DNA from: a bacterium
GTDB taxonomy: Bacteria > JAJVIF01
Length of the DNA: 64,000 nucleotides
Reading direction: 5' to 3'
NCBI GenBank assembly: GCA_022072165.1
Contig: JAJVIF010000002.1
Coordinates: forward strand, 240,221-304,220
Below, one piece after another: positions 1 through 8,359 of the stretch. The notes beneath the pieces are model-generated. The model was not told the DNA's origin and ran no database searches. It saw only the letters and a program-made list of their open reading frames with translations. Every line of letters begins with the position of its first letter. Position 1 is the first letter of the stretch. The position numbers and the translations under genes are program-made.

Positions 1-1390
1 GCGCCCGGGCGGGGTCCTCCACCGCCCCGATGATCTGGGCGCTCGGACGGAACCGGGCCACCAGTCGCGGGGTCATGCCGGAGGTGGTGGGACAGAGGAT
101 GCAGCGGAGTCCCAGTTGCTCCGCGACATCAGCGGCCGCCCGCGACAGGGCATCGGACACCTGCCGGTCGGTGCTGACCGGGTACGCCCCGGCCTGCCTC
201 AGGCGCTGGATCGCCGCTTCGAGCTTGAAGTTCCGTTCTTTGTAGTTGAGCCGGTATGCGTGGGTCCGGACAACGCTTTCCCAGGGATGATCATCGTCCC
301 GGGGATGCTCGGTATGGAAGGGTCCCGCCGCTCCCTCGATGCGTCGCGCCACCGAGACCAGCGTCTGGATGGACTCCACGGCAAAGCTCCCCTTCGCGGT
401 CTCGCCGGAGAGCATCAGCGCATCGGTGCCATCGAGGACCGCGTTGGCGATGTCGGTGACTTCCGCCCGGGTCGGAATCGGGCGCGTTTCCATGCTGTCG
501 AGCATCTGGGTTGCTGTAATCACCGGGATCCCCAGGACATTGCAGCGCTCGATGATGCTCTTTTGCACCAGCGGGACTTCTTCCAGGGGGAGCCGGGCTC
601 CCAGGTCGCCACGCGCCACCATCGCGCCATCCAGGACACCGAGCAGCGCATCGAGATTGGTCACCGCCTCGGCGGTCTCGATTTTCCCGATGAGCGGAAT
701 CCGCTGGTCTCTCATCAGTGCCCGGACCGCAAGCACATCGGCAGGCTTCCGGACATAGGAGAGGGCGATGAAGTCGACCTGCTGATCGCAGAGGAACGCA
801 AGGTCCGCGATGTCCTTGGGGGTCATCTGGGGGAGCGGGGGATCGACCCCGCGAAAGATGATCCCCTGTCGCGACCCGATGACTCCGCCGGTATCGACCC
901 GGGCTTCGATCCGGTCAGGCTCCGACCGGCTCACGGTCAGCTGGACCAGCCCATCCACCAGCCAGATGGGCGTGAGGGGGATGACCGCCGGCTGGATGAG
1001 GGCGAAGTCCTGGAGGGGAACGCCCTTCGCATCGCCGGGATGCGCCGGGTCCGCCCAGAAAGTAAAGCGCTGCCCCGCCACCAGGGTGACATCGCCATCG
1101 GCGAACTCGCCGAGCCGGATTTTCGGTCCCTGAAGGTCGCCCAGAATCGCCACCGGATGACCGATGCTGGCGCTGGCATCGCGGATGGCATTGAGTCGCC
1201 AGCGGTCCGCCTCGTAGGAGTCTCCCCGGACATAGGCGCCGTGCTGCGCGAAGGACCGGGAGTGGGACATGTTGACCCTGGCCACGTCCATGCCCGCCTG
1301 GATGAGACGGGCGACCGCCGCCATGCTGTCGCGGCCACTGCCGGTACCGAGGGTGCAGACAATCTTGGTGCGGATCGGTCGCTTCAGCAT
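1..1390 (-). CDS. pyk: Pyruvate kinase, 3' end cut off by the window edge
   Basis: Transfers phosphate from phosphoenolpyruvate to ADP, the last step of glycolysis, in the cytoplasm. Reading the minus strand from the ATG at 1390 gives an N-terminus beginning MLKRPIRTKIVCTLG and then VARVNMSHS, the family's substrate-binding start (usually VARLNFSHG). Further on are GDLQGPKIR near residue 90, the catalytic GKIE lysine, the metal-binding ARGDLG, TATQML and MLSGETAKG, in the expected order. About 463 residues are visible, so only a few C-terminal residues can be missing relative to the usual 470-480. There is no Shine-Dalgarno sequence; a CATAAT box ends six bases before the ATG, which suggests a leaderless transcript. 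The family assignment is secure. Confidence 0.95.
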   Translation of the reverse strand, partial: MLKRPIRTKIVCTLGTGSGRDSMAAVARLIQAGMDVARVNMSHSRSFAQHGAYVRGDSYEADRWRLNAIRDASASIGHPVAILGDLQGPKIRLGEFADGDVTLVAGQRFTFWADPAHPGDAKGVPLQDFALIQPAVIPLTPIWLVDGLVQLTVSRSEPDRIEARVDTGGVIGSRQGIIFRGVDPPLPQMTPKDIADLAFLCDQQVDFIALSYVRKPADVLAVRALMRDQRIPLIGKIETAEAVTNLDALLGVLDGAMVARGDLGARLPLEEVPLVQKSIIERCNVLGIPVITATQMLDSMETRPIPTRAEVTDIANAVLDGTDALMLSGETAKGSFAVESIQTLVSVARRIEGAAGPFHTEHPRDDDHPWESVVRTHAYRLNYKERNFKLEAAIQRLRQAGAYPVSTDRQVSDALSRAAADVAEQLGLRCILCPTTSGMTPRLVARFRPSAQIIGAVEDPARA

Positions 1391-1396
1391 GGGGAG

Positions 1397-1402
1397 ATTA
1401 TG
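1397..1402 (-). promoter_or_regulatory. -10 box of pyk (leaderless type)
   Basis: CATAAT on the minus strand ends six bases before the pyk ATG, so transcription would begin at about the start codon. No convincing -35 box is visible. Confidence 0.5.
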
Positions 1403-1600
1403 GGGTCTGGAGCCAGGGTGATCCGGAATGTGGCAAAGACTGAGGCTGGAGAGCGCTGAGGCACGAACTACTCCCTGACACAACACAAGACCTGTTGGTG
1501 TTCTACAGGAATGCTCTACCCCTCTTGCGCGGCTATCATCTTTATGGCAAAATGCGCACAGAACGGATACGACCTCGTGGGCACATGCCCCAGCCAAAAA

Positions 1601-1632
1601 AAGGAGAAGAAAAAATTATGCCCCCCCCCCCC
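1601..1632 (+). promoter_or_regulatory. Shine-Dalgarno, ATG and run of 12 C ahead of the glycosidase-like gene
   Basis: AAGGAG (1601-1606) precedes an ATG at 1618 that runs straight into 12 consecutive C (1621-1632). As written, this start hits a stop after 18 codons. With one extra C (13) the frame is open and fuses with the large gene that begins at ATG 1707, adding 30 codons. The tract is therefore either a phase-variable translation switch or a homopolymer sequencing error. A roughly 18-bp imperfect tandem repeat (TGGGCAAGTCCTGAATTC, then TGGGCAGGCCCTGAATCC) follows at about 1660-1695. Confidence 0.55.
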
Positions 1633-1706
1633 TCACGGTATCCACAGCAGACGAGGTTCCTGGGCAAGTCCTGAATTCTGGGCAGGCCCTGAATCCTGGG
1701 AGAGTA

Positions 1707-4133
1707 ATGAACTTCCCATGGAAATTCGGGGTGCCGTTGCTGATGTGGTGGGATAGCCTCGATGCCTATCCGGACGAAAGTTCCTCGGGCTATGGGAGAA
1801 ACCACAGTGTCTCCGGCTCTGCCCAAGCCAACTATCCCCCCGAACGTTTCTTTAATGCCGTCACCGCCCCGCAAGGCTCCCGCTGCACGGACATCGACTG
1901 TCCGCCCCTGCCAGGCCAACCGCAACAGTGGCAAGATGCCAGCCTCATCGACGCTATTGCGGAGACGGTGAACTGGTTCAACACCTATGTGCAGCCCTCA
2001 ACCACACTAAACGGTTGGGGCGTGCGCACTGGTGCCTGGGCGCAGATACCAGAACGGTCGCTACTGTGGTGCTATGTGCGCGGCATTCGGGAAACCAAAG
2101 GGTGTTTAAGATGGTGGGAGAAAAACTTGGGTGATCTTGCGGCAGAAATCTGGAGTCCGCTTGATGAGTTCCTGGATGGCATCCTTTCGGATGCCGATGT
2201 GCAAGACCGCATCGCAGGTTGGTTGCTCATCGACGAAGCCGAGGTCAGCAGCAGCCGACGACTTCCGCGCCCGATAGAAGTCCCCCAGATCCTGGGCATC
2301 AGCGGCCCCCTGGTGGAAGTGGGGACAAACATCGAACTGACGGCCTGGGCGACCGGTGATCCTTACGATTGGGAGTGGACCTTTTCCGGGCCGGTGGTGA
2401 TGTATTCTCAGACGGGCAACAAAGCCGTGATCAATGCCTTCGCCCCCGGCACGATTGTGGCCACCGTGGTGGAGCGCAATTGGTGGGGAGAATCGGTTGA
2501 GTATCACCAGACTTTTATAGCGGTCGCCAGCAGTGCTGTAACCGACCCAGAAGTCCGGCTGATGGCCACCAGCGGACCGGAAGGCCTGGTGCGCCACGCG
2601 TTGATCGATGACGGCAGTGGGACGCTTGTTGGGCAAGCCCTGATCCCTGAATTAGGTGAACTCATTCTCCGCCCCCTGATCCTGGGCTCTCCTCTGACCG
2701 GGGCTGGCGGAGCTACGTTGAAGGTTGAGTGGACAGATGTTTCTCTCGGAGATCCTAGCTCGCCAGAGTTTGAGTTAGCGATTCCACGAACGCTCCTTTC
2801 CACCGCCTCTCGTGTGACCGGTAACTTTCAGATCGAAGACCCCTCGAATCCCGGCAGCTTCCTGCCGCCGATACCCTTTGCGATCTTCCTGATCACACCT
2901 GATCCGGGGCAATGGTTGCCCCCCAACTGGGTCCACCCCCGCTTTCTGGAGGCCGCCGCGCATCGCGTCCAAAGCGTTGCCACGGCCTACGGTGTCGGCG
3001 GGCTCCCGTTCCTCTCCACCCACGCCGCCTGCATCGTTCCCGCACATTTCTACGGTGCAGAGGTGCCCAGGGTCGCAAATGTCGAAGAGACTAAGGAGAT
3101 CGATATCCCCGGCTGTAAGACATACGGGACCGAAGCGCCGCCCGCTCCCTCGGCATTCAGTTACCGAATGCAACCAGCAGCAAATGGCTCGGCGTTCCAG
3201 GACTGTCATGCACTGGATGACTACATCATTCAGGCGGGGGTCCCCACGTTGCGGTCCGAACTCGCCTGGCAGCAATCGCAGGGCATCATTCGGGATGCCG
3301 ACGAGTTTCTGGAGAACTCCGTCCCGATCTTCGACCCGCTCTGGGCCTATCGACGCCTGGAGCAGTTTCGGGCCGCCCTGAATCCCCCCGGAGTGGACGC
3401 TTTCCCGTTCCTGCTCACGCTCCAGGCGTACGGCCACCCCTACATCCGCGATGCCTCGGACGATCCATTTGAGCCGACGCGGATGGATGGCTGGAACCTG
3501 CAGAAGCCCACCAACATCACCGGGGACGGGGTAGATGCGGCCTACGCAGCGCGGTTCCTGTTCTGGTACGCCATCTTCAAAGGTACCGAGGGTGCGCTCT
3601 GGTTTGCGCAGCTCTTTGTCAACGATGCCTGGCTCGAAGAGGTCTACAACCTGATCGCGGCTGAACTGTTCGAGTACTTCGATCTGCGGTTCAACGGATT
3701 TCTCCTCAGCAACCAGGGCCCTTCGCAAGTCGTGTTTCCCGAAGGAGCAGTTCCCCGAGGCCGAAGCACCATGGGGTTCACGGTGGTGCCAGGAGTGCTG
3801 CAGGATCAGGTCATCACCCTGCCGGGCAATGCGGGCACGACCACCGGCCGGACTGAGCAGCCGCCCGTGGCGGCTATGATTGAGCGGAAAGACCTCTACG
3901 CTGGCACCCGCCCTGCGGGCCAACGGATCGTCTTTCTGCTGAACCCGAGTTATCGGGCACGGACTTTCCACCTCGATTTTCAGTCTGACTACGCGGGCAG
4001 CGTGCTGCGCGAGTGGCGGCTGGGAACTCACATCGGAGACATCAGCATCGTGACCACTGCGGGGGAGGACACGCCTGTGCGACTCCGCCCCTATGAAGTC
4101 CGAATCTTCGAAGTTGTGCCACCGTCGCCATAG
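1707..4133 (+). CDS. Large glycosidase-like protein with an inserted Ig/PKD-like domain
   Basis: I do not recognise an exact family. The 808-residue product starts with a beta-strand-like segment (PLLMWWDSLDAYPD) and contains GWLLIDEAEV near residue 180. A beta-rich Ig/PKD-like insertion follows (about 195-275). Later segments such as PFLLTLQAYGHPY and FLFWYAIFKG resemble late strands of a TIM barrel. The end, with IVFLLNPSYRARTF and RPYEVRIFEV, looks like the C-terminal beta-sandwich common in glycoside hydrolases. No signal peptide is visible from this start, so the true N-terminus may lie upstream: with 13 rather than 12 C at 1621-1632, a better ribosome site at 1601-1606 would feed this frame. 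The stop codon overlaps the ribosome site of the next lipoprotein gene, so the two are probably coupled. The hydrolase role is inferred; no catalytic pair is certain. Confidence 0.6.
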   Translation: MNFPWKFGVPLLMWWDSLDAYPDESSSGYGRNHSVSGSAQANYPPERFFNAVTAPQGSRCTDIDCPPLPGQPQQWQDASLIDAIAETVNWFNTYVQPSTTLNGWGVRTGAWAQIPERSLLWCYVRGIRETKGCLRWWEKNLGDLAAEIWSPLDEFLDGILSDADVQDRIAGWLLIDEAEVSSSRRLPRPIEVPQILGISGPLVEVGTNIELTAWATGDPYDWEWTFSGPVVMYSQTGNKAVINAFAPGTIVATVVERNWWGESVEYHQTFIAVASSAVTDPEVRLMATSGPEGLVRHALIDDGSGTLVGQALIPELGELILRPLILGSPLTGAGGATLKVEWTDVSLGDPSSPEFELAIPRTLLSTASRVTGNFQIEDPSNPGSFLPPIPFAIFLITPDPGQWLPPNWVHPRFLEAAAHRVQSVATAYGVGGLPFLSTHAACIVPAHFYGAEVPRVANVEETKEIDIPGCKTYGTEAPPAPSAFSYRMQPAANGSAFQDCHALDDYIIQAGVPTLRSELAWQQSQGIIRDADEFLENSVPIFDPLWAYRRLEQFRAALNPPGVDAFPFLLTLQAYGHPYIRDASDDPFEPTRMDGWNLQKPTNITGDGVDAAYAARFLFWYAIFKGTEGALWFAQLFVNDAWLEEVYNLIAAELFEYFDLRFNGFLLSNQGPSQVVFPEGAVPRGRSTMGFTVVPGVLQDQVITLPGNAGTTTGRTEQPPVAAMIERKDLYAGTRPAGQRIVFLLNPSYRARTFHLDFQSDYAGSVLREWRLGTHIGDISIVTTAGEDTPVRLRPYEVRIFEVVPPSP

Positions 4134-5703
4134 GAGGGCTGTTTCCATGCGTCCGTTTGCCTTACTCGCTGCTTGTGCCATCTTCTTACTGACCGGATGT
4201 CCTGGTGGCGGCACGACAGACCCGCCACCAGCGCGGCCCCGGGTGCTGAGCGTTTCCCCCGCAGGATTGGTGGGCAAAGCCGGCGCGACCGTGCAGTTTG
4301 CTGCGGCGGTCGAGGGGAGTGTCGAGAGCTATGCCTGGGAGTTCACCGGCGCTACCCCTGGCACGTCCAGCGCCGCCACGCCGGAAGTGCAGTTAACCGC
4401 TGATGGGGACTACACCGGATCTCTACAGGTTGCTGGCCCGACTGGCATCTCGGATGCCTTTTCGTTTACTTACTCCGTTGGGGAGACTGGGGCCCCAGTC
4501 TGGGAGCGCTTCCCGGTGCAGGCAGCGGGCATGGATGCCGCCACGAATGTGCGCGCAGGCCTCTTTGATAATCATCTAGTAGTAGTTTACAGTACGGCAC
4601 AACCATCTCTTCTACCAACCCTTGAAGTGTTCGTGGCTGTCAGTTCCTTGGCGCGTCCTGAGCATCCAGCAGACTGGACCAGTTACAAACTCAGCGCCGC
4701 CGCACACCTGGGTCTTAACACGAGCATGATTTCCCTGCATGGACGGCCTGCGCTGGAGTACCAGAACAGAGACTATAGTCCGGGGATCGATACCCGCCGC
4801 ATCCTGTGGGCAAACACCCCGAATCCGCAGAGTCCGGGCGATTGGCAAACTTTTCGGGTGTTTGATCCTGCTGATACTCCACAACAACCTAACATGTTAT
4901 GGTACAAATCCATCATCCCCCTTTCGAATGGGGGTTTGGGCGTCGCCGCCCATTCACTCACCACCAAGCGGGCCTACTGGATTTCCACCACCACCCTGCC
5001 CCCGACGTCCGATGCCGACTGGTCGTACATTGAACTCAGCTTGAACGTGAATGAAGATTACGCCATGGCGGAGCTCGATGGGGGCCTCAGTCTCGCCTAC
5101 GGAAGTTCAGGATTTTGGGGAGGTGTGTCATGGAGGCACGCGCCGACGCTGAGTCCGGCGTCTGCCGCGGAGTTCCAGATCGTCACCTCCAGCAATGGAA
5201 TATCCGGCAAGGAAAGCGAGGAAGTAATCCAGGGCTTCACGGTCCTGCCTGACCGGGCGCTGCTGATCACGACTTTTGGCACCTCTCGCTTTGCTCCCGG
5301 GCTGCACAGCGCCCGGCATCAGGTGATAGCGCGCTCGTTCCCCATCCTGCCCCCCGCCCCACCTACCATTTTTGACGCCTTCGTGACCGGCCCATCCGAA
5401 GAATACTGGGACCCAGGATTCTTTGAGCGCTCCATCCTGTGGGATGGGCGCCTCCTCGGCCATTTGTATCTGCGGGATGAGATCTTTCTCCTCCGGGCAC
5501 TCACTCCCACCCCAACGAGTGCAGAAGACTTCGAGTCGTACGGCCTGGTTGCAAACCTGCCGTATTTCATTGGTGGGGGCGTGCGTTCGCTGGCGATGAC
5601 CCCGCTCGCGGATGGCGGGGCGGCGGTACTGACCTGTGCCCGGCCCGACGATCCGCCGCAGCCGCTGGAGATCTGGTACCCCAGCGGCCCGTGGTAGCGC
5701 TGC
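4086..5703 (+). repeat. Direct duplication, copy 1 (1618 bp)
   Basis: This block holds the last 15 codons of the glycosidase-like gene plus the complete lipoprotein gene. It matches 11902-13519 in the same orientation. Similarity stops abruptly at CGCCC on the left and TAGCGCTGC on the right. No terminal inverted repeats or transposase are visible. Confidence 0.9.
4147..5697 (+). CDS. PKD-domain lipoprotein, copy 1 of a duplicated pair
   Basis: Predicted surface or periplasmic lipoprotein of 516 residues with unknown function. I chose ATG 4147 because it follows TAGGAGGG and opens a classic lipoprotein signal (MRPFALLAACAIFLLTGC, cysteine 18). An earlier in-frame ATG at 4093 lies inside the upstream gene. 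Residues 31-112 form a PKD/Ig-like domain with SYAWEFTG and a DGDYTGSLQV strand. The remaining 400 residues are beta-rich, with repeated tryptophan and aromatic blocks that could form a propeller or lectin-like fold. A near-identical gene lies at 11963-13513 at a constant offset of 7816 bases and with no net indel. The two proteins differ most at residues 141-160. Confidence 0.85.
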   Translation: MRPFALLAACAIFLLTGCPGGGTTDPPPARPRVLSVSPAGLVGKAGATVQFAAAVEGSVESYAWEFTGATPGTSSAATPEVQLTADGDYTGSLQVAGPTGISDAFSFTYSVGETGAPVWERFPVQAAGMDAATNVRAGLFDNHLVVVYSTAQPSLLPTLEVFVAVSSLARPEHPADWTSYKLSAAAHLGLNTSMISLHGRPALEYQNRDYSPGIDTRRILWANTPNPQSPGDWQTFRVFDPADTPQQPNMLWYKSIIPLSNGGLGVAAHSLTTKRAYWISTTTLPPTSDADWSYIELSLNVNEDYAMAELDGGLSLAYGSSGFWGGVSWRHAPTLSPASAAEFQIVTSSNGISGKESEEVIQGFTVLPDRALLITTFGTSRFAPGLHSARHQVIARSFPILPPAPPTIFDAFVTGPSEEYWDPGFFERSILWDGRLLGHLYLRDEIFLLRALTPTPTSAEDFESYGLVANLPYFIGGGVRSLAMTPLADGGAAVLTCARPDDPPQPLEIWYPSGPW

Positions 5704-5726
5704 CGCTTTTCCCTCTGTGACGGCCC

Positions 5727-7373
5727 TCAGTACGCCAGCACCGCTTCGGCATCCAGTGCCCGCTCGATAGGGACCTGCTCGGTGGCGAGGTCGAGGAAGA
5801 CCGGCTCTGGCAGGACTCCCCCCGCCGCATCGCGCAGGAGACTGACCTGCGGCTGGAAGGGGCGCCCGAAGGTGGCCTCCCGGACGACCGCCAGTTCCCG
5901 GCTTCGGAGCTGCACCAGAGTCCCGGGAGGGTACATGCCGAAGACCTGCAGGAACGCCCGGGTGATCTCCGGGGCTACCAGCTGCCCCCCGGACTGCACA
6001 ATCGCCTGGGCAGCCCGATGGAACGACCGCTTCACGCCGTGGACCGGGTCGGTGCAGAGGGTGTCGTAGGTGTTGGCGACAATCAACAGTTGGGTCGCCT
6101 GGCTCAGCTGCGCGCCCCGGAGTCCCCGGGCGAAGCCCCGGCCATCGACCCGTTCGTGATGATCGCGGACCATCTCCAGGAACCGCGTGTCGAAGCCCCC
6201 CTGCTCCAGCAGATACTCATACCCCCGCTGCGGGTGCCGTCGATAGGCCGCGGCAGTGGTGTCGCCCTCTTCCAGGGGGAGGATGCGTCCGATGTCGTGG
6301 AACAGCGCGCACTCGCCGGCCGCCGCCAGGTGATCGGCGGAGAGATTCAGGGCGCGTCCGAGGCTGACAAAGGTCACCAGGGTGTTGAAGCAGTGGGAGA
6401 AGACCTGGCTGGAGACCAGGAAGAGGTCGGCGAGGCTGCAGGTCTTCTGCGGGTCCGCCAGAATCTCGCCAATGATCTGGGCGCTGGTCTGACGCACCGG
6501 TGCGAGGTCGGTGACCCCCGCTTCCTTCAGCTCGGTGAGGCTCCGTTCCAGCTGGGTGTAGGCCCGGAGCTTGGTCGCCTGGCTGATGCTCGGCTCGGCC
6601 TGGGCGACAAAGAGGAGGTCGCGGTAGTCATTGGGGTGAAATTTGCGGGGCTGTCCCCGGGTCCCGAAGTAGAACCCTTCGGGGATTTCCACGGGAATGT
6701 CGGCCACCAGGTCATCGCCCGGCTGATCGAAGACGAAGGCGATGTCATGACCGGGGAGGTCGGCCACCACCGGATCGGCCGCTGGCACCGCTGGAGTCGC
6801 GCTGACCGCGTTGCCAGCTCCCTGATCCGCATCCTGGAGATAAAGGAATGGATGGCCGTCATTTTCCTGCACCGCCACTGGCGGGAGGTCCGGCAGGACC
6901 TCCTCAGCGGGGGCTGCCGCGACCGGAGTCGCGGCGGGGAGGGTGGCAGCCGCGAGCTCGTCGGGGGTCGGGGGGGTGCCGACAAAGACGAGGTCGATGC
7001 CCCGCGCCTGCAGGGCGTCGATGATGGTGGGGGAGATCAGGGTCCCTTCCATGAGGAGGAGAGCGCCGGTCCGGTCATAGACATCCGCGGTCAGGCGTTC
7101 CCCTGGTGGGAGGTCGGACACCCGCAGGCCGCGCCCGGTCGCGGCGACACCAAAAGGGGACTGGTCGGTGAGTCCCTGGAGGACCTGATCGCGGATGAGG
7201 GCATCCAGGAAGAGGAGGTCGGCGGCGAGGGCAATGCAATGGGGGCAGATCCGGATGTGGCGGAGGTATTGCTCGGCCAGCAGTCCGCGCAGCTCGCCAT
7301 CGGCCAGCTGCATCAAAATGCCATCCCGCTCGATGACCCGACAGAGGTCAGTCGGCGGAGGGGCAGCCGTCAT
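5727..7373 (-). CDS. Anti-sigma-type zinc finger fused to an HD-GYP domain
   Basis: The 548-residue protein probably senses or turns over cyclic di-GMP and controls the neighbouring sigma factor. Near the N-terminus it has H39-x3-C43-x2-C46 in a helical setting, the zinc-binding pattern of zf-HC2 anti-sigma factors. A long linker region follows. The HD-GYP half has HDIGR (residues 359-363), HHERVDGRGF near 405 and ANTYDTLCT. In canonical HD-GYP the third motif is HHERxDGxGYP, so GYP is replaced here by GFA. I chose ATG 7373, after AAGGTG; an upstream start at 7451 would add a poorly coding arginine-rich leader. The sigma factor gene ends 195 bp upstream on the same strand. Direct inhibition of that sigma factor is inferred from this arrangement. 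Confidence 0.8.
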   Translation of the reverse strand: MTAAPPPTDLCRVIERDGILMQLADGELRGLLAEQYLRHIRICPHCIALAADLLFLDALIRDQVLQGLTDQSPFGVAATGRGLRVSDLPPGERLTADVYDRTGALLLMEGTLISPTIIDALQARGIDLVFVGTPPTPDELAAATLPAATPVAAAPAEEVLPDLPPVAVQENDGHPFLYLQDADQGAGNAVSATPAVPAADPVVADLPGHDIAFVFDQPGDDLVADIPVEIPEGFYFGTRGQPRKFHPNDYRDLLFVAQAEPSISQATKLRAYTQLERSLTELKEAGVTDLAPVRQTSAQIIGEILADPQKTCSLADLFLVSSQVFSHCFNTLVTFVSLGRALNLSADHLAAAGECALFHDIGRILPLEEGDTTAAAYRRHPQRGYEYLLEQGGFDTRFLEMVRDHHERVDGRGFARGLRGAQLSQATQLLIVANTYDTLCTDPVHGVKRSFHRAAQAIVQSGGQLVAPEITRAFLQVFGMYPPGTLVQLRSRELAVVREATFGRPFQPQVSLLRDAAGGVLPEPVFLDLATEQVPIERALDAEAVLAY

Positions 7374-7568
7374 GGTGACCACACAGCACCTTCTTTCGGG
7401 GGTCGCGGCACGGTGTCGCGACTGGCTCTGTGCGGGTTTGCCCTCTCGCACAGGTTCCCACTAAGTGTGTACAAACTCCCGCGTCGCGACGCTCATTGGC
7501 AGCGTCGGGAGGAGCACCGGGCCTGACACCGGTGACCTCCTGGAGCCGGGGGGATCCGGTCGCCTTGC

Positions 7569-8261
7569 TCAGGCGGCCATCGCGACCCCGACCTGCATGA
7601 GTTCCCGGAGGGCCAGGAGCGCCTTTTGCAGTTGCGCCCCGACACTCCCTTCGGGGATGCCGAGTTCCTCGGCGATCTCCCGGTACTTGAGATTTTGGTG
7701 GTAGCGCAATTCGATCACCTGACGCAGGTCGGGTGCCAAACGCGCCATCGCGGCCCGGAGATGATCATGCTCCACCTGTTCGAAGGCCAGGGTTTCGGGC
7801 TGCTGGGCGGACTCATCCGGGAGGTCGTACTCGATTTCGTCCAGGGAGCACTTCTCGACCTCGCCCCCCCGCTTGATGGTCTGGACCCGGCGGAAATGCT
7901 GCCGCACCCGGTTAATGGTGAGGGTGTGGATGAATGTTTTCAGGAGCGATTTGCGCTGGAAGGTCGAGAGGCCCTTGACGAGGTCCTCGAAGACCTCGTG
8001 GCAGATATCCTCCGCATCCTCATCGGGCATCCCGGAGTTCCGGCCCTTCACCAGCTGATAGATGTACGAATAGAACCGCTCATAGACCAAAGTCCAGGCA
8101 TCATGGTCGCCGGCATTGCAGCGCTCGATCAGTTCAGCTTCCGAGAGTCCGCCAAAGCGGGAGCCCACGGTGCTGCGCTGCAGGCCGCTGGGCTGCCGAT
8201 CCGTGGCGGTCTCCAGCGAGGGGGTCGCTGCCGGGTGCCAGCGAAGGGCTGGTTCGCTCAT
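7569..8261 (-). CDS. ECF-type RNA polymerase sigma factor
   Basis: A 230-residue sigma-70 family protein with only regions 2 and 4, so it directs RNA polymerase to alternative promoters. Region 2 includes ERFYSYIYQLVKG, DAEDICHEVFEDL and the aromatic-poor LKTFIHTLTINRVRQHFRR. Region 4 includes LAPDLRQVIELRYHQNLKYREIAEELGIPEGSVGAQL, a typical helix-turn-helix. The N-terminal 35 residues look disordered. ATG 8261 is preferred over a GTG two codons earlier. It heads a minus-strand pair with the zinc-finger/HD-GYP gene. In the 98-bp upstream gap, GAAACC followed 17 bases later by TAGGTA could be an autoregulated ECF promoter, but this is weak. Confidence 0.9.
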   Translation of the reverse strand: MSEPALRWHPAATPSLETATDRQPSGLQRSTVGSRFGGLSEAELIERCNAGDHDAWTLVYERFYSYIYQLVKGRNSGMPDEDAEDICHEVFEDLVKGLSTFQRKSLLKTFIHTLTINRVRQHFRRVQTIKRGGEVEKCSLDEIEYDLPDESAQQPETLAFEQVEHDHLRAAMARLAPDLRQVIELRYHQNLKYREIAEELGIPEGSVGAQLQKALLALRELMQVGVAMAA

Positions 8262-8359
8262 GAGCACATCCTGTGCGTGTTACCCGCAGCACCGGCGTGT
8301 GCGCCGGGCCTACGAACTCATACCTAATGTCAGCAACCATCCCGGTTTCTGTGCCGCAG

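Noticed and set aside
116-1459. Long plus-strand reading frame opposite pyk
   Set aside because: The minus strand encodes an unmistakable pyruvate kinase; the plus frame is a GC-rich antisense shadow with no family features.
6018-7526. Long plus-strand frame opposite the HD-GYP gene
   Set aside because: Antisense shadow: the minus strand has the HD, HHE and zinc-finger motifs, while the plus frame has none.
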